Shown: positions 8,379 through 17,463 of the stretch, one piece after another
Numbering within the stretch: the first letter of the stretch is position 1
How the letters are laid out: every line of letters starts with the position of its first letter
Source: Pseudescherichia sp031987975
GTDB taxonomy: Bacteria > Pseudomonadota > Gammaproteobacteria > Enterobacterales > Enterobacteriaceae
Reading direction: 5' to 3'
Assembly (NCBI RefSeq): GCF_031987975.1
Contig: NZ_DALZYX010000004.1
Coordinates: 248,001 to 312,000, forward strand
Length of the DNA stretch: 64,000 bases
Notes under the pieces: model-generated
Told to the model about the DNA's origin: nothing
What the model saw: the letters and a program-made list of their open reading frames with translations, nothing else
Databases searched by the model: none
Made by a program: the position numbers and the translations under genes

Positions 8379-10034
8379 ATGAGCCTGTGGCAACAAAACT
8401 ACGATCCGGCCGGTAACATCTGGCTGTCGAGCCTGATCGCATCCCTGCCGATCCTGTTCTTCTTCTTCGCGCTGATTAAGCTCAAGCTGAAGGGCTACCT
8501 TGCCGCGACATACACCGTCGCCATCGCCCTGCTGGTGGCGCTCTTTTTCTACAAAATGCCCGTCGATCGCGCCATGGCGTCGGTGGTGTATGGCTTCTTC
8601 TACGGCCTGTGGCCGATTGCGTGGATCATTATCGCTGCGGTGTTTGTCTACAAAATCTCGGTCAAGACCGGGCAGTTCGACATCATCCGCTCGTCCATCC
8701 TCTCTATTACGCCGGACCAGCGCCTGCAAATGCTGATCGTCGGCTTCTCATTCGGGGCATTCCTTGAAGGGGCGGCGGGCTTTGGCGCACCGGTGGCGAT
8801 CACCGCTGCGCTGCTGGTCGGGCTGGGCTTTAATCCGCTCTATGCCGCCGGGCTGTGCCTGATCGTCAATACCGCCCCGGTCGCCTTCGGGGCGATGGGG
8901 ATCCCGATTCTGGTGGCCGGGCAGGTAACAGGCCTGGATAGCTTCGAAATCGGCCAGATGGTGGGCCGTCAGCTGCCGTTTTTAACCATTATCGTGCTGT
9001 TCTGGATCATGGCGATTATGGACGGCTGGCGCGGCATTAAAGAGACCTGGCCAGCGGTAATGGTAGCGGGCGGCTCCTTTGCCATCGCCCAGTACCTTAG
9101 CTCTAACTTTATTGGCCCCGAGCTGCCGGACATCATCTCCTCGCTGGTGTCGTTGGTCTGCCTGACGCTGTTCCTGAAACGCTGGCAGCCGGTGCGCATC
9201 TTCCGCTTCGGCGATATGGGTGCCGCACAGGTCGATGAGACCCTGACGCGCACCCGTTACAGCGCGGGCCAGATTATCAAAGCGTGGTCGCCGTTCCTGT
9301 TCCTCACCGCCACGGTGACGCTGTGGAGCATCCCGCCGTTTAAGGCGCTGTTTGCACCCGGCGGAGCGCTGTACGACATGGTGATCAACGTTTCGGTCCC
9401 GTATCTGGACAAGCTGGTGGCCCGTATGCCGCCGGTGGTCAACGCGGCAACGCCCTATGCGGCGGTCTATAAATTTGACTGGTTCTCGGCTACCGGGACG
9501 GCGATCCTGTTTGCTGCTCTGCTCTCCATCGTCTGGCTGCGTATGAAGCCCGCGGCGGCAGTGCAGACCTTCGCCAGCACGCTGAAAGAGCTGGCCCTGC
9601 CCATCTACTCCATCGGCATGGTGCTGGCGTTCGCCTTTATCTCGAACTACTCCGGTCTCTCCTCAACCCTGGCCCTGGCGCTGGCCCATACCGGTAACGC
9701 CTTTACCTTCTTCTCGCCGTTCCTCGGCTGGCTGGGGGTATTCCTTACCGGCTCCGATACCTCATCGAACGCCCTGTTCGCCGCCCTGCAGGCGACAGCG
9801 GCGCAGCAGATTGGCGTTTCGGATGTGCTGCTGGTTGCGGCCAACACCACCGGCGGCGTGACCGGAAAAATGATCTCCCCGCAGTCTATCGCCATTGCCT
9901 GCGCAGCGGTGGGGCTGGTAGGTAAAGAGTCGGATCTGTTCCGCTTCACCGTGAAGCACAGCCTGATTTTCACCTGCATGGTGGGGGTTATTACCACCCT
10001 TCAGGCCTATGTCTTAACCTGGATGATCCCGTGA
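8379..10034 (+). CDS. lldP: L-lactate permease
   Basis: LldP imports L-lactate with protons (it also carries D-lactate and glycolate in E. coli). The start at 8379 (MSLWQQNYDPAGNIWLSSL) has AGGAG upstream and gives 551 residues, the E. coli length; the open frame continues 17 codons upstream. Many hydrophobic helices are visible, with the family motif FGAFLEGAAGFGAPVAI near residue 125 and a second SDTSSNALF motif. It overlaps lldR by four bases, so lldPRD is one operon. Confidence 0.97.
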   Translation: MSLWQQNYDPAGNIWLSSLIASLPILFFFFALIKLKLKGYLAATYTVAIALLVALFFYKMPVDRAMASVVYGFFYGLWPIAWIIIAAVFVYKISVKTGQFDIIRSSILSITPDQRLQMLIVGFSFGAFLEGAAGFGAPVAITAALLVGLGFNPLYAAGLCLIVNTAPVAFGAMGIPILVAGQVTGLDSFEIGQMVGRQLPFLTIIVLFWIMAIMDGWRGIKETWPAVMVAGGSFAIAQYLSSNFIGPELPDIISSLVSLVCLTLFLKRWQPVRIFRFGDMGAAQVDETLTRTRYSAGQIIKAWSPFLFLTATVTLWSIPPFKALFAPGGALYDMVINVSVPYLDKLVARMPPVVNAATPYAAVYKFDWFSATGTAILFAALLSIVWLRMKPAAAVQTFASTLKELALPIYSIGMVLAFAFISNYSGLSSTLALALAHTGNAFTFFSPFLGWLGVFLTGSDTSSNALFAALQATAAQQIGVSDVLLVAANTTGGVTGKMISPQSIAIACAAVGLVGKESDLFRFTVKHSLIFTCMVGVITTLQAYVLTWMIP

Positions 10035-10804
10035 TTGTCATGCCCAAACGCCTCTCCGATGAGATAGCCTCTCGCGTACGGGGGCTGATAAAAGACCAGC
10101 AGCTGGAGGCGGGCATGAAGTTGCCCGCCGAGCGCCAGCTGGCAGCGCAGCTTGGTGTGTCGCGCAACTCGCTGCGTGAAGCGCTGGCTACGCTGGTCAA
10201 CGAAGGGGTGCTGCTGAGCCGTCGCGGCGGCGGCACCTTTGTACGCTGGCAGCACGACGAATGGTCTGAGCAAAATATTGTCCAGCCGCTGAAAACCTTG
10301 CTGGAGCACGACCCTGACTACAGCTTTGATATTCTCGAAGCCCGCCACGCCATCGAGGCCAGCACCGCCTGGCACGCAGCGATGCGCGCCACCGAGGCCG
10401 ATAAAGAGAAGCTTCGTGTTTGCTACGAGGCCACCCAGAGCAAGGATCCGGACATCGCCTCGCAGGCGGACGTACGCTTTCATCTGGCCATCGCCGAAGC
10501 GTCACACAACGTGGTGCTGCTGCAGACCATGCGCGGTTTCTTCGATCTGCTGCAGTCGTCGGTTAAGCAGAGTCGCCAGCGCATGTATCAGGTTCCGCCG
10601 GTATTCGCCCAGCTCACCGAGCAGCATCAGGCCGTGCTCGACGCCATCCTGGCCGGCGACGCCGACGCCGCGCGTAAGGCGATGATGGCGCATCTGGGTT
10701 TTGTCCACACCACCATTAAACAATTCGATGAAGATCAGGCCCGTCAGGCGCGCATTACCCGTCTGCCCGGCGATCCCGATCCTACCAGGGAGAACACCGC
10801 ATGA
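10031..10804 (+). CDS. lldR: GntR/FadR-family regulator of L-lactate utilisation
   Basis: LldR represses, and with lactate activates, lldPRD. The start is a GTG at 10031 overlapping the lldP stop (GTGA). The 257 residues show a winged helix-turn-helix (about 10-75: KLPAERQLAAQLGVSRNSLREAL) and a C-terminal FCD ligand-binding domain with the expected histidines (DVRFHLAIAEASHN). Operators fitting this family lie at 8163 and 8289. It overlaps lldD by four bases. Confidence 0.96.
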   Translation: MIVMPKRLSDEIASRVRGLIKDQQLEAGMKLPAERQLAAQLGVSRNSLREALATLVNEGVLLSRRGGGTFVRWQHDEWSEQNIVQPLKTLLEHDPDYSFDILEARHAIEASTAWHAAMRATEADKEKLRVCYEATQSKDPDIASQADVRFHLAIAEASHNVVLLQTMRGFFDLLQSSVKQSRQRMYQVPPVFAQLTEQHQAVLDAILAGDADAARKAMMAHLGFVHTTIKQFDEDQARQARITRLPGDPDPTRENTA

Positions 10805-11985
10805 TTATTTCTGCAGCCAGTGATTACCGCGCAGCGGCTCAGCGCATCCTGCCCCCTTTCCTGTTCCACTACATCGACGGCGGCGCGTACGCGGAATATA
10901 CCCTGCGCCGCAACGTAGAGGATCTCGCCCAGGTGGCCCTGCGCCAGCGCGTGCTGAAGAACATGGCCGATCTGAGCCTGGAGACCACGCTGTTTAACGA
11001 AAAGCTCTCCATGCCGGTGGCTCTTGCGCCGGTAGGACTGTGCGGCATGTATGCCCGCCGGGGCGAGGTGCAGGCCGCCGCCGCTGCTGATGCGAAGGGT
11101 ATTCCGTTTACCCTCTCCACCGTCTCAGTCTGCCCGATTGAAGAGGTGGCCCCCACCCTGAAGCGCCCGATGTGGTTCCAGCTCTACGTTCTGCGCGATC
11201 GCGGCTTTATGCGCAACGCGCTGGAGCGGGCGAAAGCGGCAGGTTGTTCGACGCTGGTCTTTACCGTGGATATGCCGACGCCCGGGGCGCGCTATCGGGA
11301 TGCGCACTCCGGCATGAGCGGTGCCAACGCCGCCATGCGCCGCTACTGGCAGTCGGTGACCCACCCTCGCTGGGCCTGGGACGTGGGCCTGCATGGTCGT
11401 CCACACGATCTGGGCAATATCTCTACCTATCTCGGTAAGCCAACCGGGCTTGAGGATTACATTGGCTGGCTGGCAAACAACTTCGATCCCTCTATCTCAT
11501 GGAAGGACCTGGAGTGGATCCGCGAGTTCTGGGACGGCCCGATGGTGATCAAAGGGATCCTTGATGCCGAAGATGCCCGCGACGCGGTGCGCTTTGGTGC
11601 GGACGGCATTGTGGTGTCGAACCACGGCGGCCGCCAGCTGGATGGGGTACTCTCCTCCGCCCGGGCGCTGCCGGCGATTGCCGATGCGGTGAAGGGCGAC
11701 ATTACGATTCTGGCCGACAGCGGGATCCGTAACGGACTCGACGTAGTGCGGATGATTGCCCTCGGGGCGGACAGCGTGCTGCTGGGCCGGGCCTATCTCT
11801 ACGCGCTGGCAACCCACGGCCAGGCAGGGGTAGCGAACCTGCTGAACCTGATCGAGAAAGAGATGCGCGTGGCGATGACCCTGACCGGGGCGAAATCGAT
11901 TAAGGAGATCACCCGCGACCTGCTGGTGCAGAACGTCGAGCACGAGTCGGTATTCGAACCGGTGAAGACCGGCGACGCGGCGTAA
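10801..11985 (+). CDS. lldD: quinone-dependent L-lactate dehydrogenase
   Basis: LldD is the FMN enzyme that oxidises L-lactate to pyruvate and passes electrons to quinone at the inner membrane. The 394 residues carry the alpha-hydroxyacid oxidase signature SNHGGRQLDG, whose catalytic His is residue 275, and the FMN phosphate-binding segments near LADSGIRNGLDV. It is the last gene of lldPRD, with an ATGA overlap at its start. Confidence 0.98.
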   Translation: MIISAASDYRAAAQRILPPFLFHYIDGGAYAEYTLRRNVEDLAQVALRQRVLKNMADLSLETTLFNEKLSMPVALAPVGLCGMYARRGEVQAAAAADAKGIPFTLSTVSVCPIEEVAPTLKRPMWFQLYVLRDRGFMRNALERAKAAGCSTLVFTVDMPTPGARYRDAHSGMSGANAAMRRYWQSVTHPRWAWDVGLHGRPHDLGNISTYLGKPTGLEDYIGWLANNFDPSISWKDLEWIREFWDGPMVIKGILDAEDARDAVRFGADGIVVSNHGGRQLDGVLSSARALPAIADAVKGDITILADSGIRNGLDVVRMIALGADSVLLGRAYLYALATHGQAGVANLLNLIEKEMRVAMTLTGAKSIKEITRDLLVQNVEHESVFEPVKTGDAA

Positions 11986-12032
11986 TTTAGGCGTAATTCT
12001 GCTATGCTGCCCCGCGTTATTGAGGGGGCACC

Positions 12033-12506
12033 ATGCTGAACATCGTCTTATTTGAACCGGAAATCCCGCCGAACACCGGGAATATCATTCGTCTTTGCGC
12101 CAATACTGGCTTCCGCCTGCATATTATCGAACCGATGGGCTTCACCTGGGACGATAAGCGCCTGCGCCGGGCGGGGCTGGATTACCATGAGTTCACCGCC
12201 GTGCAGCGTCACGCTGATTACGCAGCGTTTCTGGCGGCGGAGAACCCGCAGCGTCTGTTTGCGCTCACCACCAAGGGTAAGCCTGCGCACAGCGCGGTGA
12301 GCTATCAGGACGGTGACTACCTGATGTTTGGTCCCGAGACGCGCGGCCTGCCGGCAACGATCCTCGATGCGCTACCGCCTGAGCAGAAGATCCGCATCCC
12401 AATGATGCCGGACAGCCGCAGCATGAACCTGTCTAACGCGGTATCGGTGGTAGTGTATGAGGCCTGGCGTCAGTTAGGATATTCGGGCGCGGTATTACGC
12501 AGTTAA
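12033..12506 (+). CDS. trmL: tRNA (cytidine/uridine-2'-O-)-methyltransferase TrmL
   Basis: A 157-residue single-domain SPOUT enzyme that 2'-O-methylates nucleotide 34 of two leucine tRNAs. Family motifs are visible: the early PEIPPNTGNIIRLCANTG segment, LMFGPETRGLP, and the knot segment MPDSRSMNLSNAVSVVVYEAWRQ. Length equals E. coli TrmL (YibK). It is read alone, 47 bases after lldD, with AGGGGG before the ATG. Confidence 0.97.
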   Translation: MLNIVLFEPEIPPNTGNIIRLCANTGFRLHIIEPMGFTWDDKRLRRAGLDYHEFTAVQRHADYAAFLAAENPQRLFALTTKGKPAHSAVSYQDGDYLMFGPETRGLPATILDALPPEQKIRIPMMPDSRSMNLSNAVSVVVYEAWRQLGYSGAVLRS

Positions 12507-12515
12507 GATAGTTGT

Positions 12516-12545
12516 GTAGGCCCGGCAAGCGCAGCGCCACCGGGC
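12516..12545. repeat. REP-like palindrome
   Basis: GCCCGG (12520-12525) pairs with CCGGGC (12540-12545) around an AAGCGCAGCGCCA centre. It fills the convergent gap between trmL and cysE, where it may also act as a two-way transcription end. Confidence 0.7.
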
Positions 12546-12551
12546 GTTCTG

Positions 12552-13370
12552 TTAAATTCCGTCGCCGTACTCGAACCCGTGGTGGGCAGCAAAGTGCTGG
12601 TCCATATCCATAGAGGGTTTATCCGTCTCTGGCTTACCGACAATCCGCGCCGGGACGCCTGCGGCAGTGGTATGGGGCGGAACAGGCTGCAATACCACCG
12701 AACCCGCGCCAATCTTCGCCCCGCGCCCGACTTCGATATTGCCAAGGATTTTGGCGCCTGCGCCAATCATCACCCCTTCACGAATTTTCGGGTGGCGATC
12801 GCCGCTGGTTTTGCCGGTCCCGCCGAGGGTGACGGATTGCAGAATCGAGACGTCGTTTTCAATCACTGCCGTCTCACCGACGACGATGCCGGTGGCGTGG
12901 TCGAGCATAATGCCGCGGCCAATCCGCGCCGCCGGGTGAATATCCACCTGGAAAGAGACTGAGACTTGGTTTTGCAGGAAGATAGCCAGCGCGCGGCGAC
13001 CCTCTGCCCATAGCCAGTGCCCGATGCGGTAGGCCTGCAGGGCATGGAAACCTTTCAGGTAGAGCAGCGGGGTGGAGTATTTGTCCACCGCCGGGTCACG
13101 GGTGCGCACCGCCTGAATATCACAGGCGGCGGAAGCGATCATCTCTGGATCGGCGGCGTAGGCCTCCTCGACTACTTCCCGAATAGCGATGGCGGGCATG
13201 ATGGGCGACGCCAGCTTATTCGCCAGCATATAGCTCAGGGCGCTGCCAAGATTTTCATGCTTGAGTAACGTCGCGTGATAGAAACTGGCCAGCATCGGCT
13301 CACAGTCCGCCAGCGCCCGGGCTTCGGCTTTAATATTATTCCAGACCAGATCCAGCTCTTCACACGGCAT
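12552..13370 (-). CDS. cysE: serine O-acetyltransferase
   Basis: CysE acetylates L-serine with acetyl-CoA, the first committed step of cysteine synthesis, and is feedback-inhibited by cysteine. The 272 residues comprise an N-terminal helical domain and a left-handed beta-helix of hexapeptide repeats (from about 140: HPAARIGRGIMLDHATGIVVGE onward), with the catalytic His and Asp in DIHPAARIG and LDHATGI. Read toward trmL; gpsA lies upstream on the same strand with a 70-base gap. Confidence 0.97.
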   Translation of the reverse strand: MPCEELDLVWNNIKAEARALADCEPMLASFYHATLLKHENLGSALSYMLANKLASPIMPAIAIREVVEEAYAADPEMIASAACDIQAVRTRDPAVDKYSTPLLYLKGFHALQAYRIGHWLWAEGRRALAIFLQNQVSVSFQVDIHPAARIGRGIMLDHATGIVVGETAVIENDVSILQSVTLGGTGKTSGDRHPKIREGVMIGAGAKILGNIEVGRGAKIGAGSVVLQPVPPHTTAAGVPARIVGKPETDKPSMDMDQHFAAHHGFEYGDGI

Positions 13371-13440
13371 TGCATACTCCAGACGTAATAAAAGAGACCG
13401 GCCAATCTACGTTGGCCGTGTCCATTTAGAGGATTTAAAA

Positions 13441-14460
13441 TTACTGACTGCTACGCTCGTCCTTGCGCGTGCGCCCTAACAGGGTCAATGCTGCCTCGCG
13501 CGCGTTTTTACCGCAATACAATACTTGAAATATCTCCTCGGTAATTGGCATTTCGACACCAAAGCGGTGTGCCAACTCGCGGACCTCTTTTGTATTGCGG
13601 TAGCCTTCCACCACCTGGCCGATCTGCGTCTGAGCCTGCTGCACGTCCATACCCTGGCCGAGCATCATGCCAAAGCGGCGGTTGCGGGATTGGTTATCGG
13701 TACAGGTCAGTACCAGATCGCCTAACCCTGCCATCCCCATAAAGGTTTCAGGTGCCGCACCCAGCGCAGCGCCGAGGCGTGACATCTCCGCCAGCCCGCG
13801 GGTAATGAGCGCGGTACGGGCGTTGGCACCAAAGCCGATGCCGTCCGACATGCCTGCACCAATGGCGATAACGTTTTTCACCGCGCCGCCGAGCTGCACG
13901 CCGATAAAGTCCGGGTTGCTGTAGACGCGGAAGCTTTTACCGCAGTGCAGCAGCTGCTGGAGATCTTCAGCAAAGCCGCTGTCCGTCGAGGCCAGAGCGA
14001 TGGCCGTCGGCAGGCCCGCCGCCAGCTCTTTCGCGAAGGTTGGCCCGGAGATCACCGCCAGCGGAATGGTATCGCCCAGCGCCTCTCGCGCCACGTCCTG
14101 CAGCAGGCGGCCCGTCTCTGCTTCCAGGCCCTTGGTGGCCCAGACGATACGTGCGTCGTCGCGCATCAGCGGCTTGATCTGGCGCAGCATATCGCCAAAG
14201 ACGTGGCTTGGCACCACCACCAGAATATTGCGGCTGGCCTGTAATGCGGTCGCTAAGTCACTTTCAAGGTGCAGCGTGTCGGGGAAAGGCACATCGGGAA
14301 GGAACGCGGCATTACAGCGATCGTGCTGCAGGGTCGCGATATGTTTTGGATCGTGCCCCCAGAGAATAACCTGGTGGCCATTTCTTGCCAGAGTGATGGC
14401 AAGAGCGGTGCCGTAGGAGCCGGCACCGATCACAGTCATATGAGCATTAGGTGTACTCAT
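13441..14460 (-). CDS. gpsA: glycerol-3-phosphate dehydrogenase (NAD(P)+)
   Basis: GpsA reduces dihydroxyacetone phosphate to sn-glycerol 3-phosphate for phospholipid synthesis. The 339 residues open with the dinucleotide-binding motif GAGSYGTALA (about 12-21) and contain the catalytic lysine region GAVKNVIAIGAG and the substrate-site NARTALITRG. Its ATG overlaps the secB stop codon by one base, the same secB-gpsA coupling as in E. coli. Confidence 0.97.
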   Translation of the reverse strand: MSTPNAHMTVIGAGSYGTALAITLARNGHQVILWGHDPKHIATLQHDRCNAAFLPDVPFPDTLHLESDLATALQASRNILVVVPSHVFGDMLRQIKPLMRDDARIVWATKGLEAETGRLLQDVAREALGDTIPLAVISGPTFAKELAAGLPTAIALASTDSGFAEDLQQLLHCGKSFRVYSNPDFIGVQLGGAVKNVIAIGAGMSDGIGFGANARTALITRGLAEMSRLGAALGAAPETFMGMAGLGDLVLTCTDNQSRNRRFGMMLGQGMDVQQAQTQIGQVVEGYRNTKEVRELAHRFGVEMPITEEIFQVLYCGKNAREAALTLLGRTRKDERSSQ

Positions 14461-14927
14461 CAGGCATCCTGATGTTCTTCAGTACCTTCACCAGCCTGCT
14501 GCTGCAAATAGTTCATGAACAGCGCATCAAAGTTGACCGGCGCAAGGTTCAGCTGCGGGAAGGTACCGCGAGAAACCAGACTGGTGATGCATTCACGGGC
14601 GTACGGGAACAGAATATTCGGGCAGTACGCGCCCAGGCAGTGCGCCATCTGGTTGCCTTCGATACCACCAACGGAGAAGATACCGGCCTGCTGCACTTCG
14701 CACAGGAACGCGGTCTCTTCGCCCAGGCTTGCGGTCACGGTCACGCGCAAGACCACTTCGTATACGTCATCAGCCAGCTGGCTGGACGCGGTATCCAGAT
14801 CCAGTTTTACCTCTGGCTGCCAGTCTTTCTGGAATACATGAGGCGCATTCGGCGCTTCAAAAGAGACATCCTTGGTGTAGATACGCTGGATCTGGAAAGT
14901 CATTTCGGTGTTATTTTGTTCTGACAT
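14460..14927 (-). CDS. secB: protein-export chaperone SecB
   Basis: SecB is a homotetrameric cytosolic chaperone that holds preproteins unfolded and hands them to SecA. The start is taken at 14927 (MSEQNNTEMTFQIQRIY), giving 155 residues as in E. coli; an upstream in-frame ATG at 14954 would add nine residues and is less likely. The acidic/hydrophobic pattern and C-terminal SecA-contacting tail (LQQQAGEGTEEHQDA) are present. Middle gene of grxC-secB-gpsA. Confidence 0.97.
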   Translation of the reverse strand: MSEQNNTEMTFQIQRIYTKDVSFEAPNAPHVFQKDWQPEVKLDLDTASSQLADDVYEVVLRVTVTASLGEETAFLCEVQQAGIFSVGGIEGNQMAHCLGAYCPNILFPYARECITSLVSRGTFPQLNLAPVNFDALFMNYLQQQAGEGTEEHQDA

Positions 14928-14959
14928 GAGAAAAGCCCTTAGTAATATACTCAAACGCC

Positions 14960-15211
14960 TTAGCGCAACAGGGGATCGAGTCCACCACGCGCATCCAGCG
15001 CATACAAGTCGTCACAGCCGCCAATGTGCTGTGCATCAATAAAAATCTGCGGCACGGTCGTACGGCCACTACGTTGAATCATCTCTTCACGCTTCACGGC
15101 ATCGCCGTCAATCGGCAGCTCCGCGTAGGTCACGCCTTTGCTGTCCAGCAACCCCTTTGCACGGTGGCAGAACGGGCAGGTTGCTTTGGTATAGATTTCA
15201 ATGTTGGCCAT
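14960..15211 (-). CDS. grxC: glutaredoxin 3
   Basis: An 83-residue dithiol glutaredoxin that reduces disulfides with glutathione. The active-site motif CPFC covers residues 12-15, and the glutathione-binding TVPQIF and GGCDDL segments follow. Length matches E. coli GrxC. It lies 14 bases after yibN and 32 before secB, on the same strand, so the four genes yibN-grxC-secB-gpsA form one transcription unit. Confidence 0.97.
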   Translation of the reverse strand: MANIEIYTKATCPFCHRAKGLLDSKGVTYAELPIDGDAVKREEMIQRSGRTTVPQIFIDAQHIGGCDDLYALDARGGLDPLLR

Positions 15212-15225
15212 AACGCTTCTCCAGA

Positions 15226-15657
15226 TTATTTACCGCGAACCAGCGGTAGGTTTTCGCCGCTCCAGCCTGCAACGCCGTCCTTCAGCACATAGACCTGTGT
15301 GAAGCCCGCGTTGACCAGCGCGCTGGCAGGCTCCTGCGCCTGCATGCCAGAACCATCTACAACAATAATGGGTTTGCTTTTATGTTTATCAAGCTCACCT
15401 ACATTATTGGCTTTAATTTCGGCTGGCAGCAAATTCACCGCGCCGGCGATATGCCCTTTGCGGAAATCATCACGCTGACGCAGATCGACAACCACAGCCT
15501 CTTCTTTGTTAATCAGACGCGTCGCTTCACCACGGGTGATCACTTTCACTTTTGATGTAAGGCCTTTGAAGGTGGTGAACAGCACCGCCCCCAGTAACAC
15601 AACCCACGCGATACAGAGGATGGGGTGACGGCTAACAAATTGCATAATTTCTTGCAT
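15226..15657 (-). CDS. yibN: membrane-anchored rhodanese-like protein YibN
   Basis: A 143-residue protein: an N-terminal membrane helix (about 8-30) followed by a rhodanese domain (VVVDLRQRDDFRKGHIAGAVNLLP, then VYVLKDGVAGWSGENLPLVRGK). The start at 15657 (MQEIMQFVSRHP) matches E. coli YibN; the frame is open 23 codons further. The loop that holds the catalytic cysteine in active rhodaneses reads VVDGSGMQAQ here and has no cysteine, so sulfur-transferase activity is unlikely. Function is not established; its place ahead of grxC-secB suggests an envelope-biogenesis role. Confidence 0.93.
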   Translation of the reverse strand: MQEIMQFVSRHPILCIAWVVLLGAVLFTTFKGLTSKVKVITRGEATRLINKEEAVVVDLRQRDDFRKGHIAGAVNLLPAEIKANNVGELDKHKSKPIIVVDGSGMQAQEPASALVNAGFTQVYVLKDGVAGWSGENLPLVRGK

Positions 15658-15906
15658 GGGGGGTAACAGCTCCCGACTCAGTGAATAAAAAAACCAGGAA
15701 GGGAGTATACCTGTGCAGTGTGGCAAATACAGCCAGCGAGCAACAAGGAATGCATTTTCTGCGCACCGTCACGGAAAAAAGCGCTAAAAGCGGCCCGAAT
15801 CAGCGCCTTCCCGGCCCTTTTCTTTGATCTTCTGCGGCTATTTAATCGATTCAGTCGTAGTAAAATCAGGCAAATTTTTTGTCTTATGAGCTTGAGGGTT
15901 GTCGCA

Positions 15907-17454
15907 ATGTCGGTTACTAAAAAACCTATGGTACTGGTGATTCTGGATGGCTACGGCTACCGCGAAGATCAGCAGGATAACGCTATTCTTAATGCCAAAA
16001 CGCCAGTAATGGACGCCCTGTGGGCGAAACGCCCGCACACGCTGGTTGACGCATCCGGCCTTGAAGTCGGCCTGCCGGACCGTCAGATGGGTAACTCTGA
16101 AGTGGGCCACGTCAACCTGGGCGCGGGCCGCATTGTTTATCAGGATCTCACTCGCCTGGACGTTGAGATTAAAGAGCGCACCTTCTTTAGCAACCCGGCG
16201 CTGGCAGGCGCGGTGGACAACGCCGTCGCGCAGAACAAGGCCGTGCACATCATGGGCCTGCTCTCAGCAGGCGGCGTGCACAGCCATGAAGATCATATTT
16301 TGGCGATGGTGGAGCTGGCTGCGGCACGCGGCGCAGAGAAGATCTACCTGCACGCGTTTCTCGACGGCCGTGACACGCCGCCGCGCAGCGCAGAGTCCTC
16401 CCTGAAACGCTTTGAGGAGAAGTTTGCCGAGCTGGGCAAAGGCCGCGTCGCCACGATTATTGGCCGCTACTACGCCATGGATCGCGATAACCGCTGGGAT
16501 CGCGTCGAGCAGGCCTATGACCTGATGACCCAGGCGAAGGGTGAATATCAGGCCGACACCGCCGTGGCGGGTTTACAGGCCGCCTACGCCCGCGACGAGA
16601 ATGACGAATTTGTGAAGGCGACGGTGATCCGCGCCGCAGGTCAAGACGATTCCGCCATGCAGGATGGCGACGCGCTGATTTTCATGAACTTCCGCGCCGA
16701 CCGCGCCCGTGAGATCACCCGCGCCTTCGTCAACACCGACTTTGACGGCTTTGCCCGTAAAAAAGCGGTCAAGCTGGGCGAGTTCGTGATGCTCACTCAA
16801 TACGCTGCTGACATCACCGCCTCCTGCGCCTACCCGCCCGCCTCGCTGGCCAACACCTTCGGCGAGTGGATGGCGAAGAACGACAAAACCCAGCTGCGTA
16901 TCTCCGAAACAGAGAAGTATGCGCACGTCACCTTCTTCTTCAACGGCGGCGTCGAAGAGCCGTTCAGCGGCGAAGATCGCATTCTGATCAACTCCCCAAA
17001 AGTGGCGACCTACGACCTGCAGCCGGAGATGAGCTCTGCAGAATTAACTGAAAAATTGGTCGCCGCCATCAAGGGCGGCAAGTACGACACCATCATCTGC
17101 AACTATCCGAACGGTGACATGGTCGGCCATACCGGCGTGTTTGAGGCTGCCGTTGCCGCCGTCGAAACGCTGGACAAATGCATCGCCCAGGTAGCCGAGG
17201 CGGTAGAGTCCACAGGCGGCCAGCTGTTGATTACTGCGGATCACGGCAATGCCGAGCAGATGCGCGACCCGGCCACCGGTCAGGCCCATACCGCCCATAC
17301 TAACCTGCCGGTTCCGCTGATCTACGTCGGTGGTAAATCGGTTAAAGCAGTCAGCGGCGGTAAACTTTCGGACATCGCGCCGACCATGCTGAGCCTGATG
17401 GGCATGGAAATCCCGCAAGAGATGACTGGCAAGCCGCTGTTCATCGTGGAATAA
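15907..17454 (+). CDS. gpmM: 2,3-bisphosphoglycerate-independent phosphoglycerate mutase
   Basis: GpmM interconverts 3- and 2-phosphoglycerate in glycolysis with two Mn2+ ions. The start at 15907 (MSVTKKPMVLVILDGYGYR) gives 515 residues, close to E. coli's 514; the frame is open far upstream but that part is non-coding in character. The phosphorylated serine of GNSEVGH is residue 64, and the metal-binding motifs LDGYG, HAFLDGRDTPP and TADHGNAE are intact. First gene of gpmM-envC-yibQ. Confidence 0.97.
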   Translation: MSVTKKPMVLVILDGYGYREDQQDNAILNAKTPVMDALWAKRPHTLVDASGLEVGLPDRQMGNSEVGHVNLGAGRIVYQDLTRLDVEIKERTFFSNPALAGAVDNAVAQNKAVHIMGLLSAGGVHSHEDHILAMVELAAARGAEKIYLHAFLDGRDTPPRSAESSLKRFEEKFAELGKGRVATIIGRYYAMDRDNRWDRVEQAYDLMTQAKGEYQADTAVAGLQAAYARDENDEFVKATVIRAAGQDDSAMQDGDALIFMNFRADRAREITRAFVNTDFDGFARKKAVKLGEFVMLTQYAADITASCAYPPASLANTFGEWMAKNDKTQLRISETEKYAHVTFFFNGGVEEPFSGEDRILINSPKVATYDLQPEMSSAELTEKLVAAIKGGKYDTIICNYPNGDMVGHTGVFEAAVAAVETLDKCIAQVAEAVESTGGQLLITADHGNAEQMRDPATGQAHTAHTNLPVPLIYVGGKSVKAVSGGKLSDIAPTMLSLMGMEIPQEMTGKPLFIVE

Positions 17455-17463
17455 TCGCTCCCC

